NCBI GenBank assembly: GCA_024220525.1
Contig: JAMYWO010000025.1
Span: 7,267-71,266 of the forward strand
DNA: 64,000 nucleotides
Origin: Cochliopodium minus
Taxonomy: Eukaryota > Discosea > Himatismenida > Cochliopodiidae
Direction of reading: 5' to 3'
The notes below the pieces were generated by a model that saw only the letters and a list, made by a program, of their open reading frames with translations, made no database searches and was not told where the DNA came from. The position numbers and the translations under genes are program-made. Positions 46,881-58,630 of the stretch are shown one piece after another. Positions within the stretch are counted from its first letter, which is position 1. Each line of letters begins with the position of its first letter.

Positions 46881-47760
46881 ATGCAAGAGATGAAATGTGT
46901 GGTGGTTGGAGATGGAGCAGTTGGTAAAACATGTTTATTGATAAGTTACACATCAAATTCGTTTCCTGGAGAATATTCCCACTGTTTTCGATAATTATGC
47001 TGCGAGTGTGATCTTCGAAGGGAAACCTATAACCCTCAATCTATGGGAAGCAGGACAAGAGGATTATGATAAATTGAGGCCATTATCCTATCCACAGACA
47101 GATATCTTCTTGATCTGCTTCTCCTTGATCAATCCCACCTCTTTTGAAAACGTGAGATCGAAATGGATAAAGGAGATCAGACATCATATGCCCTTTACCA
47201 AATGTATTCTTGCTGGATTGAAAATGGATCTCAGAGATGATCCTATCATCATACAACTTAAAGATAGGAATTCTGGTCCTATCACGTATGAGAGGGGATT
47301 GGAAATGTCCAAAGAAATTGACGCTGTTAAATATATTGAAGTTTCTTCTCTAATTGGACGTTCGAAGCATGCATTTGATGAAGTCTTGAGAGCACATTTT
47401 TCTAGCACCATAAATTACATTCAGAGGAAAGATAAATTACTTTTTATTTTTTAATGAAATTAATAAAATTTAACTATTTTTAATTTTAAAATTAAAAACA
47501 GGAAGGACTCCCAACATTAGAAAATGAATACTCCACTCATCTCAAAGATTTCATCAACAACCAAGAAAACAGAACTTACCAAAAACTCTCATCATCAGGG
47601 AGGGAGATTCTTTGAATGTCAATATTTTAAATTTTCTCATCGAAGATAAGACCAACAGTGCTCCTATTTCTTTTCATCAATTTTTGTTGCAGCTCCAAAC
47701 TTTTACGAGAAACAAAGCTGATCTAATTAATTTAGAAAAAAAAAAAATTTTATTTTATTT
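46881..47760 (+). pseudogene. Broken Rac/RhoBTB-like GTPase gene
   Basis: The start [18 protein letters not shown] continues as a Rac P-loop to NSFPGEYS. Two bases are then missing near 46975, and the frame resumes as [15 protein letters not shown]. Switch II is [14 protein letters not shown], one residue shorter than the usual LWDTAGQEDYD. G4 is [11 protein letters not shown] instead of TKLD, and G5 is VSSLIGR. After an intron-like gap (47453-47501) the next frame, EGLPTLENEYSTHL, ends at a TGA (47615). A shifted frame then gives NILNFLIEDKTNSAPISFHQ, like the start of a BTB domain, and ends in an A tract. With three independent lesions, decay is more likely than sequencing error, but the first lesion alone could be an assembly error. 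Confidence 0.7.
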
Positions 47761-48063
47761 ACCAATAAAAAAAAACCTTTAATAGTTTTACCATTTTTAA
47801 AGGAGGAATTTAACTTTTCATCTGTTTAATTTTTTTTAATTTGTTTGGAAAAGTTAAAACGTTTTTAGAAAAATGAATCTAAACTATTAATTTTAATATC
47901 TCGTAAAAATTTTTATAATTGATTAAAGAGATGTAAATAATCCTTAATTGAATCCAATGATAAATAAATTCAAACCAATTTGGTTTTTTTTTTATAAAAT
48001 AAAAAATTATAAAAAAATTAAAAATCAAAAAAAAAAAAATCATTTGAATTATTAAGTGATCTA
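47761..48063. other. AT-rich spacer
   Basis: About 300 bases upstream of the helicase gene, containing only A/T tracts; no gene is seen. Confidence 0.45.
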
Positions 48064-51000
48064 AATGAAGGATTTTCATCAAAAAAAGTTTCAGAATAAC
48101 GATAGAAGAGAAAACAATAGATCGAAAGTAAATCTGTTTTATTTTTAATTGTTTAAAATTTTCAATTTTATTTTCTAGAATTTGAACAGATTTGGAGGAG
48201 AAAATAAGAGATTTAAAGGAGTGATAGAAAATTACATCCCAAAAAAGGGAATGGGATGGATCAGATGTGAAAAATTCGATAAATCAAATTTATTTTTCAT
48301 GCATTTTTGGATAGAAAACTCTGTTGCCGAAATTTATAAGAACCAAAAAGTAAACATTTTTTTTGAAATGATAGATTCAAAAGATAAAAAAAATAAAATT
48401 AAAGTTGCCCACAAATTTATTCACTCCTTTAATATATTTTATATTAGGTCAGTTGTGAAATATGGGAAGAACTAAAAGATGATAAGAAGCAATGGATTGC
48501 TAAAAAGATAAAGATAGAAGAACCATTAAAAAACGATATCCAGAATTTCTTTAAAGGTTGCAAGAATTTGGAAATAGATGACTTGATATCTTATTTAGTG
48601 AAAAATCAGAATATAATCACCTTTTTATTTTCTACAGATTCAAAGGAAAGTGATTTGAAGAATATAATTGGAATATTTTCTCAAGAGGGAATATTGAGAG
48701 CATCCAGAGTAGATTATCTACTCGAAATCTTTTCGAATATAAGGATGGATAAATTGAAGAAAAATATCTTTTATCTTTTGAATGAGAGGATGGAGATGAA
48801 AATCAATTTTCTATCGAATCTCTATAGATATCTTGAAGAATCCAAATTAGATGAACTCGATGAGATTTGCTCTTTGCTGATTAGAGATCAATGGGAAGAG
48901 ATCAAAAAGAGAATTGAAAGAGCAAAGAGATTGTTGGAAGATACATTGTTTCCATCAATTGAAGAAATCGATTTTTATGATAGGGAAAAAGAGAACTATG
49001 TAAAAGAAAAGATTTTTTTATATATTAAAAAAATAATTAATCAAATTAAATTAATTAATAATTAAATTGAATCTTTCTTTTTTAATTTTAAAGAAAAGAT
49101 TAATTCCTACAAATGTAATATCAGGAAAATGGGAAAACAGGTATTTGAATTCAAATAAAATCAAAGAAATACTTTTCTAAATCATTAAAAAAAAAAAAAA
49201 AATTGAAGCAAAACGTACGTTTCGACACAAAAAAGGCTCTTGAAAGAAGATTGTTTTGAACCTATGATGAGAGGGATAAGTGATTGGAGGAGAAATACAT
49301 TGGACAAAAGAGACATGAAAGTTTATGAAAATGCAAATATAATGGGTTGCATTTTTGATGCAAATTCTTACACTGGAACTTCTTATTTGCTTTATTTTTC
49401 GACACCTCAAGGATGGGAGAGAAAAATAAAAAGAAGCACTTCATTGTCTCCTGGAAATCTTCTAGCTTTGTCTTATTCCAGATTATTTGATAGAGAAGGA
49501 GGAATATTTTATGCAGTGGTGACGAAAATAGATACGGAAGTAGATCTATTGAAGCGAGGTTTCGTTTGTTTAAAGTTTTTGAACGATGAAGAAGAAAAGT
49601 TTATGAAAATGAGAGAAAAGAACCTCAATAAAGATTTGACTTTGGTCGAAAATCCAACTTTCTTTGCTGCCTTTTCCCCTGTTTTATCCAAACTCAATCT
49701 GATGGAAAATCTTTCTCAAATACCCTACCAAGAGTATCTTGTTACTATGGACAGAGATAAATTCAACCAGGTTGCAAATTGGGTGAGTTACTATGATCCT
49801 CAAAAGCTTGAACTTAAAATGTCAGAGTTTGAGACACTCAAGGATTTTGACAGTTCTCAAAAAGAGGCTTTTCGTGCTGCTGTCACCAATAAATTGTAAA
49901 GCCTCTCTGTCTTTTTTTTTTTTGATTTTAAAATAATTTTTTTATAAGATCAATTGTACAAGGTCCTCCTGGTTGTGGGTATATTTTTTTTCAACTAAAT
50001 CTTTTAATTTTCAAACTTTTTTCTAATCTTAAATAAGAAAAACGTACATTGGGAGATCTGTGATCGAGTTCTTATTGAAAATAAAGAGGCGTGTTAAAGT
50101 GGAGAAAAAATTAGCTTCAAAAGAAAGAAGAAAAGACATAGTACAAGAAATAGTCATTGAAGAGAAAACGTCACTTATTCGCAAAGCTATAAAATCTTTT
50201 TTTATGTACGAAAGTATTGAAGAGTATGAAGATATTCTTTCTCTTGGCAAAAGAAATGATGAGAAAAGAGAGGTAGATGAAGTAGAAAAGGATTTGTACA
50301 TAGAAGATACTGGAACCATTTTGATCATAGCGTACAAAAATTTTGCTTTGGATCAAATACTTGAGGGGTGTCTTCAGTTTTGCGACAAGAGTAATATCAT
50401 TAGAATTGGTAGCAGATCTCAAAATGAGAAAATAAGGGAATGTACTCTCATTGAAGCAAGAAAGAACTTTAAAAAGGAGCAGAGTTATTATGAACTAAGA
50501 GATGAAATGAAATTATGCTGTTCGAAATTGAAACAAGTTTTTAATGAGATTGAAAGAGCCAAACAAGGACTCCTTTCTTCTTACATTGTAGAAAAATTCG
50601 AGGAAGAAGGAGCCACAAGATCTGAATTTACTTCATTGGGATTTAAAGTGTTTGACAGCATTAATTCAAAGGATATCGATCTTGGAGGCCTTCGAAACCC
50701 AAATGAGGAAATAAAAGAGGAAGAAATTAAAAAACCGCAAAAACAAATAGATCCTCATAAACTTGTTGAAGATGCAATTGAAGAAGAATTGTTTCTTCAA
50801 GATAGAAGGGAATTGGAGGAGGAAAGAGAATTGGATTCTGTTCGGTTGAACAAGAGGGGAGGGGACAGAAGGAGAGAATCTGTTACTGTAATTGAGACTT
50901 CTAGAAGAGACTTGTTGGAGAAAAAGAAAGACAACCCTTATGTCGCTTATGTATCAGAGTATCTCTACAAGAAATACAACAAAATTTTGGTAGAATACAA

Positions 51001-54000
51001 CTCCCTTTGCAAAAAACTTAAAAGAATGCATGATGACATTGACTTTAACATCATAAGAAATAAGAAAATCGTAGGCATGACCACTACTGGTGTTGCTCAA
51101 TTGGGAGACCTCATTTCCAATCTAAAACCCAGTGTCATTTTGGTCGAAGAAGCTGCAGAAATTCTCGAAAGTCAATTGCTTGCTTGTTTATCTGAAAAAA
51201 ATGCCCAAATCATCCTCATTGGAGATCATCAACAAGTATCCACTCATTCTTTTTAAAACTTTATTTTTCTTGTTAAACTCAATTTTTTTTTTAAACAAAG
51301 TTGCAACCAAACGTTAACAGCCACTTTCTTGAAAAAGAAAAAAATTTGGGAATTTCTATGTTCGAGAGGCTCATTCTGAATGGTTTCGAATCCAAAGTAC
51401 TGGATACTCAAAGAAGAATGAACCCCGAAATCTCTAGACTTGTCAAACCCATCTACATGAAAAACCAAGGTATACTACTCAAAGATCATCCCATTACTCT
51501 TTCGAGAAAACTTGTCATTGGTAAAATTTTTTTACAATATTTTTTTCTATTTGGAAATTTATTTAAATTTTAATTTTTTTATTAATTTTTATTTTTTTGT
51601 AAAAATAAAAAGATACAAAAGCTGAAAAATCTAAAGTTCCCAACTTTTCAAACCGAGTTTTTTGGTGGACTCATGATCAACCTGATTCTCCTTCTAGTAT
51701 AGGACGTTCCATTTGCAACAAAACAGAAGTGGAGATGGTTTTCAATTTGGCCTCTTTTCTCGTTCAAAGAAATCACGTAAAAAGGAGTTCTATCACCGTC
51801 ATTTGTGCTTATCAAGGTCAATTATTAGAATTAAGAAAGAAAATGAAAAGTCTCAACAAACAAGATGACATTGTGGATGTTCAAACTGTGGACAGATTCC
51901 AAGGTAAAAAAAATTTTTTTTTTCAAAAATTTATTCTTTAAATATTTTTTTATTTTTCTCCTTTTAAAAACTGTTTAAAATTTTTTTTAATTGTTTTCAA
52001 TTTTTTTTTAAAATCATTTTTTGTAATCATTTTTTAAGGATCCGAAAACGATATCATAATTCTTTCTTGTGTCAGGAGCAATCCCAAACAAGACATTGGC
52101 TTTTTAAGCAAAACTAATCGTGTTTGTGTCGCAGTATCTCGTGCTCGATTGGGATTGTACATTGTGGCGAACAGGGAAACGATAGCAGGTGGAAAAAATG
52201 CATTTTGGGTGAAAATAGCCAAGAAATTGGAAGAAACGAAATCTATTGGCCCTAACTTTCCCCTTTCTTGTCAATACCATCCTCAACAACCATCTCTCAT
52301 TTCTTTTAGCAACTCTTCCCTTCTTGCTTCTTTTCAATGTGACCAAAAGTGTGTTGAAGTTTATTCTCCGTAAAAATTTTTTTTATTTTTCATTTATTAT
52401 TCCATTTTTATTTTATAATTTTTATTTTTCATTTATTCTTCCATTTTTATTTTATATTATTTATTATTATTATTAACTAATTAATTTTATTTCTTTTATT
52501 ATTTTCAATTTTTTTTATTTCTTTTTAATTATTTTTATTAATTTTTCATTTTATTTATTTCTATTTGTTTTTTTATCCCATTTATTTGTAATATTTTTTT
52601 ATTTCTTTTATTTTTATATTTTTTTATTCAAATAATTTTCATTTTTCGAAAAAAAATTTTTCTTTGAAAAGATGTGGACACCAATGCAAAAAAAATTGTC
52701 ACGAAAAAACAGCACACGAGAATAATTGCGATTACCCATGTGAAAAAGTATTGAGATGTGGGCACAGTTGCACAAAGCTTTGCTCACAAAAATGCATCAC
52801 ATCTTTACAATGTGTGGTGAGAGTGAATGTTTCTTTCAATGATTGTGGTCATACCAACTTGATTTTTTGTTGTGATTCTCTTGGTTCCATCAAATGTAAT
52901 ACCCTTGTTGATATTCGACTGGATTGTGGTCACCATTGGAGTACAAATAATTTTTATTTATATTTTTAATTTTATTTTATTTTATATTATTATTTTATTA
53001 TTTTTCATTTTTTCATTTTTATTTTTAATTTTAATTTTTATTTATATTTTTTATTTTTATTTTATTTTTATATTTCATTTTTTTTTTTATTTTTTAATTT
53101 ATCAATTTTATTTAAGAGGGAAAATGCAGTGAAAGGGGTAAAGCTGTTTGTAAAGAAATTCTTGGGGAAGTAATACTGAAACCATGTGGTCACAAAGCCA
53201 AAAACGTGCCTTGTGTGACAAAAGGGTGTGAATGTAATGGCTGTGAAGGTGGTGGACAAGGTAATTATAATAAAAAAAAATTTTGTAAATTAAAAAATTT
53301 TTTAAATTATTTTTAAAATCAAAAACTTTAAATAAATTTTTGTTCAAAAAATTTAGGAGGAGAATTTGCAAAATGCTTGGATTGTTCAACACATAAAAGA
53401 AGAAATTATTTAGTCGAGAGAATATTCGAGTTGGCTGCTGAAGATCCGGTTACTCTCGTTCCATTGAAAGATTACAAACAAGATGAAGTCTTCAAAAAAT
53501 TCATGGTAAAAAAAAAAATTAAAACTTTTTTAAATTAATTAAATGTTTTGTTTTAATAATTAGAAATTTTTTTAATTTTTTAATTTTTTTTTTTTTAAAA
53601 AAGATTGAAGTGAATTTGTTGGGAAAAGATTTCCACGAACCATTGAAAGTTTCTAGAATCGTTAATAACAAAGCGAAAATCAATTTTTATACGAGTTATG
53701 CTCGCTTAGTTAATCCATCTGTGGAATGTTCCTATTCTTTCATTGCTTTTGTGAACTGGAACAAATTAGAGGAAGCAGCATATTCTTTTTTAATGGATCC
53801 TTTGCAATCTTCTTCTCATTATAGTAATATTTTCTTTTCTTTTTTATTTTATTATATTTTTTTATTTTTTCTAATTTTTGTTTTGTTTTTATTTTTATTT
53901 TCTAATTTTTTTATCATTTTTTTTTTTAGACCTTGTTCCAGATTTACACATGACAAAAGGAACCCAAAATGTTTTTTTGTTGCTGTGCTTGAAGTTGAAC

Positions 54001-54684
54001 GGAAAAGTAGGAGTAGACATTATCAAATCTACTTGTAATTGCGATAGATACTTGAAGGGGAGGGAACACGACGTGTGCACATACAGAGAGAGTATCACCT
54101 CCCCTTTTTTACCTGTTTTCTGTGTTACTGTTCCCTTTGATGAATTTATCTTCCAAGAATTCTACAAAGAAAAAAAACCTGTAATCATTAAAAGGAAAGA
54201 CAATAACAAAAGCTCTAATAAAAACCAGGAGAACCAAAAAAATGATTCTGTAAATAATGAGAATATTCAAAGGGAGAACAAGGTGCCATTCCAGGTAAAT
54301 GAAAGTATTTCCCAAAACAACTCTCCAAACAAGAGAGTTATCAGAATACAAAAGAAAGACAACCAAAATAGTCCCAACAACAGATCCCCTTCCAATTCTC
54401 AGAACAAACCTATTCTTGTGAAAAGAAGAGAAGAAAATAACAATAACAATAACAATAAAATTGACAATAACATTAATAACAACAACAATGGAAAAAATGT
54501 TCCCAACACATCAAACGAAGATGATAAATTCTTGTGTAAGATTTGTTTGGACAATAAAATAGACCAAATACTTCTCACTTGTTTGCACACCTTTTGTTCA
54601 AAATGCATTCCTTGTCTCAAAAACGTTTGTCCAAATTGTAAAAAAGATTTTGAAGATAATAATGTCAAAAGCTTTTTTAATTAA
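48064..54684 (+). CDS. ZNFX1-like SF1 RNA helicase with cold-shock-like N-terminus, NFX1 zinc fingers and C-terminal RING
   Basis: Large multi-exon gene. The N-terminal exons (48064, 48179) give a cold-shock-like barrel (GVIENYIPKKGMGWIRCEKF, then KSNLFFMHF). A helical region with RLIPTNVISGKWENR, as in ZNFX1, follows. Helicase motifs: Walker A GPPGCGKTYIG (split by an intron at about 49979-50038), ILIIAYKNFALDQILEGC (Ia), VILVEEAAEILESQL (DEAA-type Walker B), LIGDHQQ, LDTQRRMNPEISRLVKPIY, VQTVDRFQGSENDIIILS and RVCVAVSRARLGLYIV. NFX1-type zinc fingers lie at 52664-53270 (RCGHQCKKNCHE, RCGHSCTKLCSQ). After a further domain and a poly-Asn linker, a RING (CKICLDNKIDQILLTC, then CSKC and CPNC) ends the protein. 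ZNFX1 acts in RNA-based defence and small-RNA inheritance in animals; a similar role here is inferred. Confidence 0.88.
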
Positions 54685-54715
54685 ATCTTTTTATTTTATT
54701 TTCTTTTTGTTTTCT

Positions 54716-57700
54716 TTATTTGAGTATTCTGTTTTTCAAGTATTTGAGAATGTAATTGTAAGATTTTGAAGATGAACAAATTTCCAAAGCATTTAAACTA
54801 TTGAGTGCTCGAAAAGTAACATTGTCCACTCTTTGGTCAAGTAAAAGTTTAATCAATGCAAAATCATCTCTTTCTGCTGCCAAATAAATCATTGTTTTTC
54901 CATAATTGTTTATTAAATCAATATCTGCTCCACTATCTATCAAGTATTTGGCTATTTCAAATCTACCAAGGCTAACTGCAAAGTGGAGTGGTGTATCTAA
55001 TTTTATTTTTTAATAAAATTAATTTTTTAAGAATTTTCATGAATCTTTTTACCTCCCCATCCATTGTTGTTGTGCAGGTTGTGAAATGATTTGCAATTTA
55101 TTTCAGCAGAAGAATTTATAAGAAAAGATACGATAGGGAGGCCCGCATATTGCACAGCCTAGAAGTTAATAAAAAATTAAAATTAAAAAAAAAAAAAATT
55201 AAAAAATTTACCAAATGCAAAGGTGTAATTCCCAAATGATTAACAGCGTTCACATTAGCTCCTTTGTGGCACAATATTTCTACTAATTCCAAATTTTGTG
55301 TAAACATAACCAAATGTAAAGGAGACCAACTAATTGAAAAAAAATTTTAAATTTTGAAAAAAAAAGAAAAAAAAGAGAAAAAAACTTACTCCATCTCTTC
55401 TGCTTTCATTTCTGTTTCTTTGTTTGATTTTCTCACAATGTTGAGTCCTGATTTTTTTTCTTTGGAAAGAGGGACGAGATTAACGTCTATTTTTTCTTCT
55501 TTAAGTAAAATCTTTATTAAGTTTTCATCTTTTGTGAGAATTGCACAAATGAGTGGAGTTTCTTTTTTCTCGTTTGAAAAATTAATATCAGCTCCTAAAA
55601 AAAAAAATCCAAATATTAAAAAAAATAAAAAATAAAAAATTTGAAATAAAAAATAAAAAATAAAAACCATTTTTGAGAAGATGTTTGACGATGTAAGTGT
55701 TTTTGTTTCTTATTGCATGAAGAAGGAGAGTATTTCCTCGATTATCCACTCTGTTTACTATTTCTTTTTTGGCTACTTCCCCATAAAAATTGATGTATCT
55801 CTTGAACATATTTCTATAAATATCTGGGTTGTTTCCTTTTTTTAAAAAAATAAAATAATAAAAAAAAAAAAATAAAAAAAAAATAAAAAATAAAAAATAA
55901 TAAAAAAATAAAAAATAAAAAAAATAAAAATAAAAAATATTTTTATTACCCAAAACAGAAAGATCAAGGCAAGAAGATTTACGTTTATTTTTGACACGAT
56001 GATGGAGAGGAAGGATTTGGTTGTTTAGGAGATATTCCATTACAGGTTCATTGGAGAAGTAAATGGAAAGGTGCAACACATTGAATCCTGTTTTCTTGCT
56101 TATTTTTTGAACGTTTGCATTTCTCTTTTTGTAGAGCCAAACAAACGTTTCTTCACTCCCAAAGCAAGCTGCAGTCCCTTTTCAAAAAAAAAAAATTCAG
56201 TCAAAATTTTAATTAGTTTTTAAAAATATTTAAATTAATAAAAATAAATTTTAAAATGTTTATAATTTTAAATTTAATTAAAATATTTCAAAATAAGATC
56301 AAGTTTTAAATTAATAAACATTAAGTTAATTAAAAATTATTAAAAAATCAAAAAAAAATGTTTAATTAATAATAAAAAAATTTTGAACAAAAAAAAGACT
56401 TTATTTAATTAAAAAAATAATTGAAATATTGACTGAAATTAAAAAATATCATTAAAAGTTTTGAATAAATGTAAAAAATTTAATTTGATACAAAAGTAAA
56501 AATAAAAATTAATTAAACAAAATAAAATAAAAAAAAAAATAAAAACAAAAAACCAAGTAAAGTGAGTTTGTCCCAGTTATTTTGGCATTCCACTGTAATT
56601 TTTCCATCAGAACTATTCAAAACATCTTTGACAAGTTTTCTATCGTTGCAAATGACAGAAAGATGACATAACAAAGTTTTTTCTTTGAGGAGATCTATTG
56701 CTTCTGAGGTGTTTTCTTTTTCTTTTTCGCATCCTTTTTTCTTTGAAAAGTTTTGGAATGTTCGTAGTAAATTTGAACAAAGTTTTTGTTGAATGTTTTT
56801 GATTTCGTACATGTGAAAAATCTCTTTGATACATCCTACGTATGTCTTTTCTTTATCATAATCTTTTATAAAAATAATATTAAAAATTTAAAATTAAAAA
56901 ATATAAAATTAAATGGGAACAAAAAAATTCAAAATTTAAAAATGTAAAAAAAAATATTTAAAGTAAAAAAAAAAATAAAATAAAAATAAAAATAAATGAA
57001 AAAAATGTGAAATAAAAAATGAAATAAAAAAAAATAATATTAAAAAGTAAATTTTATTTTTGTTACTTAAAAGAGTGGCATGAATCTTTCAATATTTTTT
57101 TGGTGCAGTGTTTGAGGAGTTTGTAGATGATGGAAGGATCTTTCTCCACGCTTTTTTAAGGTGTATTTCAAAGAGGTGAATGGGAGGTTGCTGTTCAAGT
57201 AAGCTATCAATCTTTAATTTTAAAATAAAAAAATATGTAAAATTAAAAATACAATTTAAAAAAATTTTAAAATAATAAATATCAATAAAATTAATTTATT
57301 TAAAATAATTAAATTATTAATTAAATTAAAAAAAATTAAATTACGCAAATTCATCATTTTCACCATTCGATAAAGAAGCACCTTTCATCGTCAAAAATTG
57401 ACGATTTCTTCGTGTTGGTTGACGATGGAAATGGAGAGGGAGTAAAGTTTTGATCGTTGGGAGTGTTCATGTTCGCTTTTCCTGCATTCACCAACAAACT
57501 TACGCATTCTTTTGNNNNNNNNNNNNNNNNNNNNNNNNNNNNNNNNNNNNNNNNNNNNNNNNNNNNNNNNNNNNNNNNNNNNNNNNNNNNNNNNNNNNNN
57601 NNNNNNNNNNNNNNGAACTTGGAGCCAACTACAGAATCGTGGAATTTAGTGGATTGGGGATAATCAAATAAAACAGAAACAGAAACAATCCTGCTCACCT

Positions 57701-58598
57701 CTTCCTTTTATTTTCTCTCATTTGTAAATCATACCACTCTTCGACTATATCACTTTTATCACATTTTTCAAAGGTATTCCTTCAAAAAAAAAATTATTTT
57801 ATTTTTTAATTGAATATTTTATTTTAAATATTTTTTATTATTTATAATTATTTTTATTTTATAAATTTTATTTATTTTTAATTTTAATTTTTTTATTTAA
57901 TATTTAAAATCTAATTTTAAATTTTTTTACTAAATTCTCCCATGAAGTCATCAGAACCTAATAAATCATGGTCCCAAACTTGAAAACGAGAACATCAGGG
58001 TAGTGGGGTTATCATTTCTTAAGGAAATGATTTGAGAATAATCCCACACGGGGTTGAGACTTTGTTTACTATTTTCGTTTTCATTTTGGGAAACTTTGTT
58101 GAATAAAGTGTTGGTGTTTCGTTTTCAAGAAAACTATCGCAAATGGATCACTTTAAAAAAAAATGAAAACAAAAAAATAATTAATTGATAAAAATAATTA
58201 ATTGATAAAAATAAAAATAAAAACAAAAATAAAAATAAAATAAAGATAAAAATAAAAATAAAGAAAAATTTTTAAAGATCTTTAAAAAATAAAAATAAAA
58301 ATAAAAATAAAAATAAAGATAAAAATAAAAAAATAAGAAAAAATAAAATCAAAAAAAAATCGAAAATAAATAAAAATAAAACTAATTAATAAAATAGAAA
58401 AAATTTCAAAATTAAATGAAAATATTTGTTTTGGGTAACCTGTAACCGTTACTGTCTTTAGCAGCTAATTTGGAACCACATTTTATGTTTATTTTCAATG
58501 TGAATTTATCACCAGTGTTCATGGTGAGGGACTCCTTCCTCTGTGGGATGGATATAGTTGAAGCTAACAATTGTGGAAGTGTCTCTAAATTTTAAATA

Positions 58599-58630
<32 letters not shown>

